Shown: positions 17,031-27,325, numbered from the stretch's first letter. The stretch: 64,000 bases of DNA from an uncultured Oscillospiraceae bacterium (GCA_958448165.1 CAUDCW010000001.1:248001-312000), one strand, 5' to 3'. Numbers and translations are program-made. The notes: generated from the letters alone by a model not told the origin.

Positions 17031-19224
17031 TCAATTTCCGTTAATTGTTATTCTCTGAATTGCAAGCGCATCATAAAGATTTATTATGCCGTCCTTGTTT
17101 ATGTCGGCATTCAGCAGACCCTGTCCTTCCAGGGTTACAAGGTCAATTGATGCCTTCATTACTGTAATTGCGTCACTCAGCGTGATTTTGCCGTCAAGAT
17201 CAACATCGCCTAAACTCTCCGCCTTGTTAATTTCAAACAGCTGACACGGTGCGCCTGTGAAATTCCACTGCTCAATATTAGTCCCGTTTTCGGTGCTTCC
17301 ATTCTCCACATCAAGTGCACAGTCGGGAGCACAAGCCGCTTTAAATACATATTTTCCGCTGTATGAATAGATATACCAGCGCTGTGCAACAGAGCCATTA
17401 TCGTCATATATCTGAACATTTGCATCTGCCTGCGCCGAAGCATTGCTTACATCAAGGCATTTGCCGTTTAACGCATTTACTATTTTATAGCTGCCGTTGC
17501 TCTGACGTATAAAGCGCCAGAGTTCCGATAGCGTGCCGTCATTTTCACATAAAACAACATTGCTTGCATCAAGCGAAAGATTTTTTTCGCCATAGGAAAT
17601 ATTAGCATAGAAATCATCGCCTAAATCAAGAGCGTCCGAAATAACATTGACATTAACAGGCTCTACAGCGGAATTGTCGTATCCGTCATATGCATAAATA
17701 TGTGTAATATCCTTTCCGTATTCGCTGTTATGCTCAGCAGTACTGATATAACAAGTTGCCGTATTGCCGCTAATAGTCCCCTCGTGCCAAATTAAATCGT
17801 CCTGTCCGCCATTCTCAGTCCACGTTGGGAATCTAACAGATGATATTCCGCTTTCATCATATACATTACAGGAAATCCTGTAGCCGCTTGCAGACAACTC
17901 TGAAATCGTTATATCACTTATAGTAGGTGGATTGGTGTCATTTGTTATATTGACAGTGCCGGAGCCTATACATTTGTTTGTTCCTTCACGCACATTCATA
18001 GCGTAAATATATACAGATTGCGAATCTCTTTTTGACGTGGATATTACAGCGTCAAAGCCATGATAATCGCCGTAGCCAAATGCAGTATTCACATCAGTTC
18101 TTTCTGCATTTGCCGTTATTGCATAACCTTCAGCATTGGAATCGCCTGACTCACCGCCGATATAAACATGAATCTGTAAAGCTTCGGATACACTGTCCTT
18201 ATCAAACGCCCAGCCTCTGACCGCAACAGTGCCGACACCTCCGCTTATGTCGTCAACATTTCCGTTAGGATTGTTTCCGCTTTTATATCCGTTGAAGTAG
18301 AAAACACCGTCGTAATTGCCGCTGCTTGAAGTCCATCTGTTTGCATTAAAATAAAGCTTTCCGTCAGAAGAAACATCACATCCTTCAATTTCAAAGCCTG
18401 TATATGCGCTTGATGTAATACGGAACGAGAGATACGGGTCGGACGTGACAGTACCGGACGCATTTAATGTGTCGTAAACAGCGATAATGCTCTGATTCTG
18501 TTTATCTGCCCCACAACGGAACATATATTTTGCCTTTATGATAGCCCATTCCCTGATGAGTGTATGAGGAAAGATTTATTGTTGTACCGTTCACCTTAAC
18601 GCTTGACGTGTTGATTTTGAACGCAGGCGCAATATTGATTGTTCCGCTTGTTGCGCTCTTTGCGACAGAGCCTCTATAAACCTGTGTTCCAACCTTGAAA
18701 AGGAAATTAACATCGGTATCAGTTGTACTTTCTATGCAGACTGCCGAAACGCTTTTTTGAGCGCCGTTGAGCATAACGGTATAGCTGCCTGCTTTTGTTG
18801 CTTTAGAGCCGTTAATCTTCATTCTTACAAGACTGTTGCTGCCTGTTGTCATTGTTGCAATGTAAAGCTGTGAATAACCATCAATAGTCGCTACATCCAT
18901 ATCATTTGCATGGCCAAGAAAGCTGTAGGTTGCAGAACCGCTGCTGTCTGTTAGATTGGTTGTCGCACCCGTATTTTTGTTTGTTTTTTGTATCACAGCC
19001 GATGAATTATCCGTCTTAGTTTTTACTGTGTATAACCACGTTGAACCGACAGCAAGACCCTGCATAGCCGTACAGCTGCTGCGGTTCGCAATGTCTGCAA
19101 CAGTTGTATATGTATTGAAATAGTCGTTGGTTGACAGAGCCGAAGCTGTTGTTACAGGAAACATTGTCAACAATAATGTAACGCCGATACATACGGACAA
19201 CAATTTTTTTATTTGATTTTTCAT
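17031..19224 (-). pseudogene. Secreted dockerin / ricin-type lectin protein, frameshifted
   Basis: Two abutting frames form one protein of about 730 residues. The N-terminal half (18502-19224) has a signal peptide and an uncharacterised beta-rich domain, ending ...GKIYVPLWGR-stop. The C-terminal half (17031-18524) resumes at GADKQNQSIIAVYD. The shift maps to a four-base G run (C run 18509-18512 on the plus strand). The second half carries a GBS-Bsp-like segment (PPTISDITISELSASGYRIS), a ricin-type QxW lectin domain (KCLDVSNASAQADANVQIYD, SVAQRWYIY), and a type I dockerin (LGDVDLDGKITLSDAITVMK, NADINKDGIINLYDALAIQR) that would dock it to a cohesin scaffold. It may be a true pseudogene, phase variation or a sequencing error. 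Confidence 0.8.
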
Positions 19225-19293
19225 AAATCTCCCACCCCGTCATTCTTTAATATTTTAAAATTATTACGCTCAAGATATTTACAATATAATATC

Positions 19294-19367
19294 CTTTCAA
19301 AAGCTGCCCGGCTCTTACTTCTTTGTTATTCTCGATGAGCATAACAGCTTTTTCCGCCGAAAGGGTA
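19294..19367 (-). ncRNA. Candidate structured leader RNA of the dockerin-lectin gene
   Basis: Near the start of a 160-nt leader the minus strand can fold as nested helices: outer CCTTTC/GAAAGG, inner AAAAGCTG/CAGCTTTT, and an internal hairpin GTTAT/ATAAC. A linker GAGCC could pair with GGC in the bulge to form a pseudoknot. I could not match it to any riboswitch class I know, and no terminator follows it. The pairing is visible in the sequence; a regulatory role is inference. Confidence 0.4.
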
Positions 19368-19393
19368 TAGCTACACACAATATATTACTTTAA

Positions 19394-19422
19394 TTATATT
19401 GTTTTCTGATTTATTTGTTAAT
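19394..19422 (-). promoter_or_regulatory. Promoter of the dockerin-lectin gene
   Basis: Minus-strand TTAACA (19417-19422), 17-bp spacer, TATAAT (19394-19399). The start is predicted near 19387, giving a leader of about 160 nt. Confidence 0.6.
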
Positions 19423-19494
19423 GATTGTTATACGCTTTAATTGTTTTTGTTTATTTTAACAACATATCACCGTTATTTTTGCATAAACAAAAAA

Positions 19495-19528
19495 CCACAA
19501 GGGGCCCGCCGAAGCGAGCCCCCTGTGG
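19495..19528 (-). terminator. Terminator after the 91-residue conserved protein gene
   Basis: CCACAGGGGGCTCGC / GCGGGCCCCTTGTGG stem on the minus strand, followed by TTTTTTG. Confidence 0.88.
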
Positions 19529-19577
19529 TATAGGATTTCTTGAAATAATGGTAAAACAAAAAATTGGATAAATCTGA

Positions 19578-19853
19578 TTAATCGTTGTTCTCGATTACTG
19601 CGTCGCCTGTGTCGCCGAGCAGATTAAATCTGAACAGCTTAGACTCATCGTCCTTGTTTTCGCAGACGATATAAGCCTCTGCAATTTTGCCACCCTCGAT
19701 AAGCTGTGTCAAACCAACAAGCTGGCAGAGCTTACTCTTTAAGTTCAGGTGGTCGCCTTCCCTTGTAACTAGAAATACATTGCCCTCGCAAGTGTCAAGC
19801 ACGGCGAGGAATTCAGTTACGTCGATGTCGTGAAGTTCAAGAATCGGTGTCAT
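19578..19853 (-). CDS. Small conserved protein of unknown function
   Basis: 91 residues, ATG 19853 behind AAGGAGGAA. It opens MTPILELHDIDVTEFLAVLD and contains GNVFLVTREGDHLNLKSKLC, then QLVGLTQLIEGGKI. I recall near-identical short proteins from gut Clostridia that carry a misleading poly(A) polymerase label; nothing in this sequence supports that function. It is acidic, compact, and has no signal peptide or membrane segment. It is a single-gene unit with a terminator, divergent from nothing and well expressed by its ribosome site. Confidence 0.75.
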   Translation of the reverse strand: MTPILELHDIDVTEFLAVLDTCEGNVFLVTREGDHLNLKSKLCQLVGLTQLIEGGKIAEAYIVCENKDDESKLFRFNLLGDTGDAVIENND

Positions 19854-20197
19854 AAATATTCCTCCTTAAAATTTCGTGCCTACTCTGGACTTGTAATCAC
19901 ATTTCGGAATTTATCTTCAGGCTTTCCTCAAGCCTGTGACTATATTATAGCAGGCTTTTCGGAATTGTCAACAAAATAATTGTATGTTTTTTGTAAAATA
20001 CGCCTTTTCAATTAGCAAAACGACGATTTTACGTCATCATTATTAACAATTATTAACAAACCGCAATTTCTCTTTTATGCAAATGTGAATTTGCGGTTTT
20101 AAATTTTTATTAAAAATACGCAAAGTTGAAATTGCTGAAAAAAATAATCTATCAGAGTTTACCAAACTTTCATTATTTCAAAAAAACCCCTGTTTTT

Positions 20198-20234
20198 AAG
20201 GCGAAAAACCTCCTTTTCAGGCTGTTTTTCGCCT
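20198..20234. terminator. Hairpin downstream of secA
   Basis: AAGGCGAAAAAC / GTTTTTCGCCTT inverted repeat 15 bp after the secA stop. The T-run is better on the plus strand, so the direction is uncertain. Confidence 0.55.
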
Positions 20235-20248
20235 TTTTAAGCTATATT

Positions 20249-23161
20249 TTATTCATCTCTGCCGCAGCACTTCTTATACTTTTTGCCGCTGCCGCACGGA
20301 CACGGGTCGTTTCTTCCGACCTTCTGCTTTGCTGTCTTTCTTACCGTCTTATTTGCACTGTCGGTACCGTCGCCGCTTGTTGCAGTCGGCTTTGCTACCT
20401 GCTCACGCTTGAACACAACATTCAGCTTCTGATTCTGCTGTGCCTGCTGTGCATCAAGACGAGCCTGTTCCTGAGCCGCTGCGGCTCTTTCCTGCTGTGC
20501 CTTTGCCACAGCAGCTGCTCTTGCCTGCTGCTCCATTGCACGGCGCTGCATTTCTGCCTGCTGCTTCTGAATAGCAAGGATTCTTCTTGGCGCAACAAGA
20601 ACCATCTTGACTGTGTTTTCACGGATAGTCGCAATCATCTGGTCGAACATATCAAAGCCCTCGAAGCGGTATTCAACAACCGGATCTCTCTGACCGTATG
20701 CACGCAATCTGATGCCCTGCTTTAACTGCTCCATAGCGTCAATGTGATCCATCCAGTAGGTATCAACATTTTTAAGCAGATAAACACGCTCCATCTCTCG
20801 CATTGTTTCTTCGGGCAGAATTTCCTCATTGCTCTTGTAAAGCTCCATTGCCTTGTCGTTAAGCTCACGGATAAGGTCAATCTGCTCCAGATTTTCAAGA
20901 TCGTCAGCTGTATATTTCATCTCGGTTTCATCAATAAGCCAGCCGAGGTAATAATCCCTGAGGCTTTCAAGATTCCATGTGTCGTGCGAAACATCCTCGG
21001 GGCAGAACGATTTAACTGTGCTTTCAATCGTCTGCTCAATCATCTTGACAATCTGATCCTTTATATTCTCGCCGTCAAGAACCTGGTCACGCTGAGCATA
21101 GATAATCTCTCTCTGACGGTTCATAACGTCGTCGTACTGCAAGACATTCTTTCTTATTGCGAAGTTGCGGCTTTCAACCTTTTGCTGTGAGCTTTCGATA
21201 ATATTCGAGAGCATCTTGTTTTCAAGAGGAACATCGTCCGGTGCATTAAGACGCTCCATAATCGCCTTCATTCTGTCGCCGCCGAACAAACGCATCAGAT
21301 CGTCCTCGGTAGAGAGGTAGAAACGGCTTTTGCCCGGGTCGCCCTGACGGCCCGAACGACCTCTGAGCTGGTTGTCGATTCGTCTTGACTCGTGGCGCTC
21401 GGTACCCATAATAAAGAGTCCGCCTGCGGCTCTTACTTCATCAGCCTCGTCTTTTATCTCTTCCTTGTACTTCGCATTAAGCTCGGCAAAGGTTTTTCTT
21501 GCGTCTAAAATTTCCTGATCGTCGGTGTCGCCGAAGCCTGTTGACTCGGCAATAATCTCCTCCGGAATCTGCATACGGCGCATTTCAGCCTTTGCAAGAT
21601 ACTCGGCGTTACCGCCGAGGATAATATCGGTACCACGGCCTGCCATATTTGTCGCAATTGTAACTGCACCCTTTTTGCCTGCCTGTGCGACAATCTCGGC
21701 TTCCTTTTCGTGGTGCTTTGCGTTCAATACATTGTGCTTTATTCCTCTGCGCTTGAGCATCTTGCTCAGAAGCTCCGACTTTTCGATTGAAATTGTGCCG
21801 ACAAGAACAGGCTGACCCTTTTCGTGGCACTCGATAATATCGTTGATTACGGCGTTGAACTTGCCCTCCTCGGTCTTGAAGATGGAATCCGGCAAATCCT
21901 CACGGGCAATCGGCTTGTTTGTGGGGATTTCGACAACGTCGAGCTTATAAATCTCTCTGAACTCCTCCTCCTCGGTCATAGCCGTACCGGTCATACCGGA
22001 AAGCTTTTTATAAAGACGGAAGTAGTTCTGGAAGGTTATTGTGGCAAGAGTCTTGCTTTCGTTTGCAATCTTAACGCCTTCCTTTGCTTCAATAGCCTGA
22101 TGCAAGCCCTCGTTATAGCGTCTGCCGTACATCAGACGTCCTGTAAATTCGTCAACAATGATAACCTCGTTATCCTTTACAACATAGTCAATGTCCTTTT
22201 GCATAATGCCGTAAGCCTTGATAGCCTGGTTAACGTGGTGCTGAATTGTGAGGTTATCCGGGTCTGTCAGGTTTTCAACGCCGAAATACTCCTCAGCCTT
22301 TTTAACACCGAGCGGTGTCAGCGTTGCTGTCTTAGCCTTTTCGTCAACAATATATTCAATTCCGTGTTCCTTGTAGTATTCGTCGTTATCCTCTTTGCTG
22401 TCGATCTCGGCAAACTTTTTGCACTTCATCGTTCTTGCAAGAGCGTCTGCTCTCTCGTACAAATCTGTTGACTTGTCGCCCTGACCGGAAATAATAAGAG
22501 GAGTTCTCGCCTCATCAATCAAAATTGAGTCAACCTCATCGACAATCGCAAAGGCATGACCACGCTGAACCTTTCTCTCCTTGTAAACAACCATATTGTC
22601 ACGCAGATAGTCAAAGCCAAGCTCGTTGTTTGTGCCGTATGTGATATCGGCAGCGTAAGCTTCTTTTCTTAAGTCGTTGGGCAAATCGTGAACGATAAGA
22701 CCGACGCTCAAGCCCAGCCAGCGGTAAAGCTTGCCCATCCACTCAGAGTCACGGCGAGCAAGATAATCGTTGACCGTAACAATGTGAACGCCCTCGCCTG
22801 TCAAGCCGTTCAGGTAAGCCGGCAGAGTTGCAACCAAAGTTTTACCTTCACCTGTTTTCATCTCGGCAATTCTACCCTGATGAAGCACGATGCCGCCGAT
22901 AATCTGCACCGGGAAGTGCTTCATACCCAGAACTCTGTACGACGCCTCACGGCAAACGGCAAATGCGTCTGTCAGAATGTCGTCGGTGGTTTCGCCGTTT
23001 TTAAGTCTTTCTTTAAGTACGTTGGTCTGCTCCTTAAGCTCCTTGTCGCTCATCGGCTGATATTTGTTTTCAAGCGCAAGCACCTTGTCGCACAGAGGCT
23101 TCACTCTTTTAACCTCTCTTTTACTGTAATTGCCAAACATGGCTTTCAGAAAATTCGCCAT
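20249..23161 (-). CDS. secA: Protein translocase ATPase SecA
   Basis: 970 residues, full length. The DEAD motor has the Walker A-like segment [20 protein letters not shown] (about 98-117), [19 protein letters not shown], and the second lobe with [10 protein letters not shown] and [13 protein letters not shown]. The preprotein cross-linking domain lies between about 225 and 370. The C-terminus has a Gln/Ala-rich linker and the zinc SEC-C motif [20 protein letters not shown] that contacts ribosomes or SecB-like partners. It drives Sec export with SecY (44558-45865). Unusually it is not next to prfB. Confidence 0.98.
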   Translation of the reverse strand: MANFLKAMFGNYSKREVKRVKPLCDKVLALENKYQPMSDKELKEQTNVLKERLKNGETTDDILTDAFAVCREASYRVLGMKHFPVQIIGGIVLHQGRIAEMKTGEGKTLVATLPAYLNGLTGEGVHIVTVNDYLARRDSEWMGKLYRWLGLSVGLIVHDLPNDLRKEAYAADITYGTNNELGFDYLRDNMVVYKERKVQRGHAFAIVDEVDSILIDEARTPLIISGQGDKSTDLYERADALARTMKCKKFAEIDSKEDNDEYYKEHGIEYIVDEKAKTATLTPLGVKKAEEYFGVENLTDPDNLTIQHHVNQAIKAYGIMQKDIDYVVKDNEVIIVDEFTGRLMYGRRYNEGLHQAIEAKEGVKIANESKTLATITFQNYFRLYKKLSGMTGTAMTEEEEFREIYKLDVVEIPTNKPIAREDLPDSIFKTEEGKFNAVINDIIECHEKGQPVLVGTISIEKSELLSKMLKRRGIKHNVLNAKHHEKEAEIVAQAGKKGAVTIATNMAGRGTDIILGGNAEYLAKAEMRRMQIPEEIIAESTGFGDTDDQEILDARKTFAELNAKYKEEIKDEADEVRAAGGLFIMGTERHESRRIDNQLRGRSGRQGDPGKSRFYLSTEDDLMRLFGGDRMKAIMERLNAPDDVPLENKMLSNIIESSQQKVESRNFAIRKNVLQYDDVMNRQREIIYAQRDQVLDGENIKDQIVKMIEQTIESTVKSFCPEDVSHDTWNLESLRDYYLGWLIDETEMKYTADDLENLEQIDLIRELNDKAMELYKSNEEILPEETMREMERVYLLKNVDTYWMDHIDAMEQLKQGIRLRAYGQRDPVVEYRFEGFDMFDQMIATIRENTVKMVLVAPRRILAIQKQQAEMQRRAMEQQARAAAVAKAQQERAAAAQEQARLDAQQAQQNQKLNVVFKREQVAKPTATSGDGTDSANKTVRKTAKQKVGRNDPCPCGSGKKYKKCCGRDE

Positions 23162-23358
23162 AGTATCATTCCTTTTCTCTTTATATAAACGAGCCTGAAA
23201 AACGTATCATCGGCTCCAAGCAGTGCTTTCCCACACTAATCTGAATAATTATACCACATAATTCCGTAAATTTCATTACTTATTTTTAAAAATGCATAAA
23301 TTAATAAATTGGAAATATTTAAACGTGGGACTAACAGTCATTTTGCAGAAAAAATAAA

Positions 23359-23386
23359 GCATAAGCCGATTATTGTAGGCTTATGC
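23359..23386 (-). terminator. Terminator after the PBP gene
   Basis: GCATAAGCC / GGCTTATGC stem on the minus strand, followed by TTTATTTTTTC. Confidence 0.85.
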
Positions 23387-23411
23387 TTCCGGAGTTGCTG
23401 CTATTTCATCA

Positions 23412-24800
23412 TCATTCCGCTCTCATATTCTGTGCGCAAGCCTGAATAGCCGCTGACGCAACCGGTCCTGCTGTGGTAAGACCGAATGTTCCGTCCTCCA
23501 CAACAACTGCAAAAGCAAGCGGCGCGTCCTCGTCACGGGTAAAGCCGACTATCCATGCGTCGTCGCTTTCGCCCTCCTGCACCTCGGCTGTACCTGTTTT
23601 TGCGCACACTGTCAGATATCCGCCAAACATACTGTCGCCGTAATTTGACGTTACCGTATATCTCATCATATCGTTGAGCTTTTGCGCCGTGTCACTGTTG
23701 AGCATTGCAACACCGCTCTTATCCGATGCGGTAAAGGAAGAATAATCACTGCCGTTTATGCTATGCACATAATACGGCTCGGCTCGATTGCCGCCGTTTG
23801 CGACAGCGCTCATCAGAATACACATCTGCATCGGGTTTGTAAGGTCAGTGTACTGCCCGATACCGCTCCACGCAAGGTCATTGTCACTTGCGTCCTTAAC
23901 ATTATACTGTCCTTTTGCTGTCGGTGCGTTGCCTACATCAAAGCTTGAATTTATACCCAGCTCATTTGCGGCAGCAGTCATTTTGTCCCTGCCAAGCTCA
24001 TATGCGAGCTGCGCAAAAACAATGTTGCACGACTGCGCAAAGCCGTCCTCAAGGCCGATTGTTCCGTGATGCGACATACAGGTAACCTCTTTGCCGCCGA
24101 TTGTGGCACTGCCTGTACATTCAAAGGTACGGCTGTCAATATCGGGTATATTTTCAATAGCCGCCGCTGCTGTCACAATCTTGAAGGTCGAGCCGGGAGT
24201 ATATGTTGACGAAAGCACACGGTTAAGATATGCACCGACATACTCACTCTCGTTTTCCTCCGTAATTTCCGGCGGATCCTGCGGGTCATAGGTTTTTGAG
24301 CTTACCGAACAAAGCACTTCGCCTGTTTTGTAATTCATCACAACGACAGCACCGTTCATTCCGCCGAGAGCCTCATAGGCTGTTTTGCAGGCGTTGCTGT
24401 CGATTGTAAGCGTAAGATTGTTGCCGCCTCTGAAGGTCTGCGGCATCTCGAGTCCCCATATATATGAAAACCCCGTCAGCTCAGAGCGATAAACACTCTG
24501 AACAGCAGTTGAAATATTAAGACTGTTGTCGCCGACAACATGCAGTGTTGACAGACGTGTGTTGTAGTCTTCGTTATAAATCCTATCCCCGTCAACGGTC
24601 TGTGCAAGCACAACACCGTTGCGGTCAAAAATTTTGCCTGCCTTTTCAAGTCCGCCGCTGCCGGCGGTGTGTCCGTTGTAGCTGTGCTGAACCCACGATT
24701 CCGCATTAAGGCTTATATTTACGGTAAAATATACTATTCCTGCAAAGAAGAAAAGCACAAGAACAAATACAAACATCGAGCGTGTTCTGACACGTTTCAT
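23412..24800 (-). CDS. Class B penicillin-binding protein (transpeptidase)
   Basis: 462 residues. A single N-terminal membrane helix (about 9-30), a short linking domain, then the transpeptidase: SxxK box in TPGSTFKIV (Ser near 202), SCN near 257, and KTG in CAKTGTAEVQ near 400. It is compact, like PbpA/PBP-A of actinobacteria and short clostridial PBPs, with no PASTA domains. It cross-links peptidoglycan in the periplasm-equivalent space. It sits 68 bp downstream of an FHA-SEDS gene, so the two probably form a glycosyltransferase/transpeptidase pair. Confidence 0.93.
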   Translation of the reverse strand: MKRVRTRSMFVFVLVLFFFAGIVYFTVNISLNAESWVQHSYNGHTAGSGGLEKAGKIFDRNGVVLAQTVDGDRIYNEDYNTRLSTLHVVGDNSLNISTAVQSVYRSELTGFSYIWGLEMPQTFRGGNNLTLTIDSNACKTAYEALGGMNGAVVVMNYKTGEVLCSVSSKTYDPQDPPEITEENESEYVGAYLNRVLSSTYTPGSTFKIVTAAAAIENIPDIDSRTFECTGSATIGGKEVTCMSHHGTIGLEDGFAQSCNIVFAQLAYELGRDKMTAAANELGINSSFDVGNAPTAKGQYNVKDASDNDLAWSGIGQYTDLTNPMQMCILMSAVANGGNRAEPYYVHSINGSDYSSFTASDKSGVAMLNSDTAQKLNDMMRYTVTSNYGDSMFGGYLTVCAKTGTAEVQEGESDDAWIVGFTRDEDAPLAFAVVVEDGTFGLTTAGPVASAAIQACAQNMRAE

Positions 24801-24868
24801 TATATTATCACATTCCTTCCCTGAGTATCACTGTGAACTTGGGTGTATTACGCAAAGGCGCAATAAAA

Positions 24869-26566
24869 TTATCGTTTCTTGATTGAATACGTTCTCTCGT
24901 CAGCCGCCTTGATAAATGCAAGAAGACCCCAGCAGGCTATCATACTTGAACCGCCGACGCTGATAAACGGCAGTGTAACGCCTGTGAGCGGAAGAATATC
25001 CGTTGCGCCGAAAATGTTCAATGAGGACTGCAGAACAAGAAGTCCTGCGGCACAGCAGGCGGAAATTGAATAGAAGGTTGAGCGGCTTTTTGTCGTTATC
25101 GCCCTTGCATAGAAGAACAGTCCGCCGATTGCAACGGCTATGGTCAGACCTACGATAAGTCCGAGTTCCTCGCACACAAGCCCGAAAACGAGGTCGCTTT
25201 CAGATGCGCCGACATATTTCAGATATCCGTTTCCGAGTCCGCAGCCAAAAAGTCCACCGCTTGCGGCATATGTCAGCACTCTTGCCGTCTGGTAACCAAG
25301 GTTATTGTCCGAGTTTTGGAAAGCCTTGCCCCAGCCTGAAAAGCGGTCGGCAATGTACGGCTTAAAGCGCAGAATCATCAAGCCGCCGAAGATAGCTCCC
25401 ACAACAGACACAACAACGGTTTTATAATCGCCTGAGCGAACAATTGAAATCATCAGGAATGTGCCGAAGAAGATAAGCGCAGTACCGAAGTCGCTCATTA
25501 TGAACAGCGCACCGATACAGATTGCGGAGAAGATGATGAATATAATAAAGTTCTTTTTTGTCTGCAAGTGGTCAAGAGCCGACGCACCGACAAAAATATA
25601 CGCTATCTTGACAAACTCTGACGGCTGGATTGACACTCCGCCGATCATAATCCAGTTTGCGGCGCCGCCCCTGACTGAGCCGAATACTATATTTATTCCC
25701 AAAAGCACCACAGCGATTATCATAATCGCAAGACGCCACTTGTTCACCCTGTCGGGATTTTGCAAAAACTTTATCATAAAGCAGAAGAAAGCCATTCCGA
25801 TAGCGCAGGCGATAATCTGCACATAGGTCTGGTGCAGTCCCTGCCTTACCGACAGCATAACGCCGATGCCCGTTAAGAAGATGGCAAGTCCCTCAAGCTC
25901 AAAGCCGATGCGCTTGAAAACCTTGGTCGAAACAAGATAAAACACCCAGGCAACAGCCATAAACACCGCATAAATCACAAGCGGCTGAAAGTCGGTTGCT
26001 TCAATCGACAAACACGCCTCGGTTGCCATAAACAGCATAAAAATAGAAATAAGCATCATCAGCGCAAAAGGCGCAATGCCCTCTTTGCTGCCCTCTTTTT
26101 TTATAAACCACGAACGGTTCACCACCGTATAATCCTGGGCGCGCTTTAAAACAAAGGTGTCCTTGCCGATTTTTATTTCATCATTTATATAAATCGGCAC
26201 TCTGCCCTGCGTTTTCTCGCCGTTGACATATGTTCCTGTTTTTGAGCCTGTATCACTGATGAACCAGCCCTCCTTACGCCGCAGTATAACGCAGTGTTCT
26301 CTTGATACTGCAAGGTCGTCTTCGATAACTATATCGTTTCTTTTTGCCCTGCCGACCGAGTTTTCCCAGCAAAGCACCGGCAAAACCTGCCCGTTTGAAG
26401 TATTCTCAAGCATTATAAGTGGTTTTTCGTCTCTGCGCTGTCGCCGCATTGACGAATAGCACTGAAACACAACGATAACTCCCAGCAAGGGGATTAATAT
26501 TCTGAGTGCAACAATTGCAATATCGGTTATAACCTGTATATTCAAAGATTGCAGAAATTCATCCAC
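24869..26566 (-). CDS. FHA domain fused to SEDS (FtsW/RodA/SpoVE) peptidoglycan polymerase
   Basis: 565 residues from GTG 26566, behind GAGGAGG. An N-terminal membrane helix (about 13-36) is followed by a cytosolic FHA domain (about 65-130: SVGRAKRNDIVI, SREHC, GSKTGTYVNG). Next comes a SEDS core of about ten helices with WIMIGGVSIQPSEFVKI, MSDFGTALIF, GYQTARVL and LPFISVGGSSM. SEDS proteins polymerise glycan strands with a class B PBP, and the PBP gene follows directly. FHA domains bind phosphothreonine, so control by a Ser/Thr kinase such as PrkC is a reasonable inference; no kinase gene is in the window. Confidence 0.93.
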   Translation of the reverse strand: MDEFLQSLNIQVITDIAIVALRILIPLLGVIVVFQCYSSMRRQRRDEKPLIMLENTSNGQVLPVLCWENSVGRAKRNDIVIEDDLAVSREHCVILRRKEGWFISDTGSKTGTYVNGEKTQGRVPIYINDEIKIGKDTFVLKRAQDYTVVNRSWFIKKEGSKEGIAPFALMMLISIFMLFMATEACLSIEATDFQPLVIYAVFMAVAWVFYLVSTKVFKRIGFELEGLAIFLTGIGVMLSVRQGLHQTYVQIIACAIGMAFFCFMIKFLQNPDRVNKWRLAIMIIAVVLLGINIVFGSVRGGAANWIMIGGVSIQPSEFVKIAYIFVGASALDHLQTKKNFIIFIIFSAICIGALFIMSDFGTALIFFGTFLMISIVRSGDYKTVVVSVVGAIFGGLMILRFKPYIADRFSGWGKAFQNSDNNLGYQTARVLTYAASGGLFGCGLGNGYLKYVGASESDLVFGLVCEELGLIVGLTIAVAIGGLFFYARAITTKSRSTFYSISACCAAGLLVLQSSLNIFGATDILPLTGVTLPFISVGGSSMIACWGLLAFIKAADERTYSIKKR

Positions 26567-26597
26567 GGATATACCTCCTCATATTACTGCTATGATG

Positions 26598-26626
26598 ATG
26601 ATATAATTAATCCGCAAAAAAGTCAA
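26598..26626 (-). promoter_or_regulatory. Promoter of the FHA-SEDS/PBP operon
   Basis: Minus-strand TTGACT (26621-26626), 17-bp spacer, TATCAT (26598-26603). Confidence 0.65.
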
Positions 26627-26655
26627 TAGAATTTGTGTGAACACAATTCGGCGCA

Positions 26656-26686
26656 CAAAAAAGCCCCCATACGAAAGTATGGGAGC
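26656..26686 (-). terminator. Terminator after bioY
   Basis: GCTCCCATAC-TTTC-GTATGGGGGC stem followed by TTTTTT on the minus strand. Confidence 0.9.
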
Positions 26687-26706
26687 ATAATGACTTAACC
26701 GTATTC

Positions 26707-27246
26707 TTATACAATTTTTTTAAGTCTTGAGCAAAGCAGCACCGCAACAATAATTTTAGCGGCATCGCCCGGCAAAAACGGGAACACGCAAACCGTAAGC
26801 GAATACCAAAGCTCAGAGCCTGTTGAAATCACAAACCACGCCGTACCGAAGGCGTAGCAGACCGCCAAGCCTGCAACCATTGCAACAATAAGCGCAACGA
26901 CCTTCTTATTCCAGAAATGACAGATAAGAGCGATTGTTCCTGCTGCAAGGATATATCCGATAATATATCCGCCAGTAGGTCCTGCAAGAGCCGCAAAGCC
27001 GCCCTTAAAGCCTGCAAACACCGGAACACCGACAGCGCCGAGCAGAACATAGACAAGCTGGCTGATCATCGCACGTCTGATTCCCAACAGACCGCCTGCG
27101 ACAAACACCGAAAGCATCGCAAGATTTATCGGCACGGGTCCGATCGGAATTGAAATCTGTGAAAACACCGCAGTCAAAGCGGCAAACAGAGCAGTAATGA
27201 CAATTGAGTATGTTGCGCTCTTTTTAACTGAATTTGCTGTATCCAT
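26707..27246 (-). CDS. bioY: Biotin transporter S-component BioY
   Basis: 179 residues, six hydrophobic segments. BioY signature: QISIPIGPVPINLAMLSVFVAGGLLG (about 31-56), then GFAALAGPTGGYIIGYILAA (about 83-102) and PFLPGDAAKIIVA near the C-terminus. BioY is the substrate-binding subunit of the ECF biotin transporter; it may work alone or with a shared EcfAAT module elsewhere. It is a single-gene unit with a strong promoter overlapped by an inverted repeat, which suggests repression. Confidence 0.95.
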   Translation of the reverse strand: MDTANSVKKSATYSIVITALFAALTAVFSQISIPIGPVPINLAMLSVFVAGGLLGIRRAMISQLVYVLLGAVGVPVFAGFKGGFAALAGPTGGYIIGYILAAGTIALICHFWNKKVVALIVAMVAGLAVCYAFGTAWFVISTGSELWYSLTVCVFPFLPGDAAKIIVAVLLCSRLKKIV

Positions 27247-27255
27247 AAAAATACC

Positions 27256-27303
27256 CCCTCAAGATTCTTGATAAATTATATATCCTTGAGGGAGCATTGT
27301 CAA
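27256..27303 (-). promoter_or_regulatory. bioY promoter with overlapping inverted repeat (putative operator)
   Basis: Consensus minus-strand promoter: TTGACA (27298-27303), 17-bp spacer, TATAAT (27275-27280). Perfect 8-bp arms CCCTCAAG (27285-27292) and CTTGAGGG (27256-27263) flank the -10, one in the spacer and one over the ribosome-binding site. The arms do not look like the usual BirA operator half-site. The right arm is part of the Shine-Dalgarno, but the left arm lies before the expected start site, so a DNA operator is more likely than an RNA hairpin. Confidence 0.6.
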
Positions 27304-27325
27304 CCGCTATATTAAAATTTTTAGT

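Noticed and set aside
19578..19853. Poly(A) polymerase
   Set aside because: A 91-residue protein without nucleotidyltransferase motifs cannot support that name.
20126..20725. 199-codon plus frame over the end of secA
   Set aside because: Leu/Cys-rich antisense of the SecA zinc-tail region; no start signal and no similarity to a known protein.
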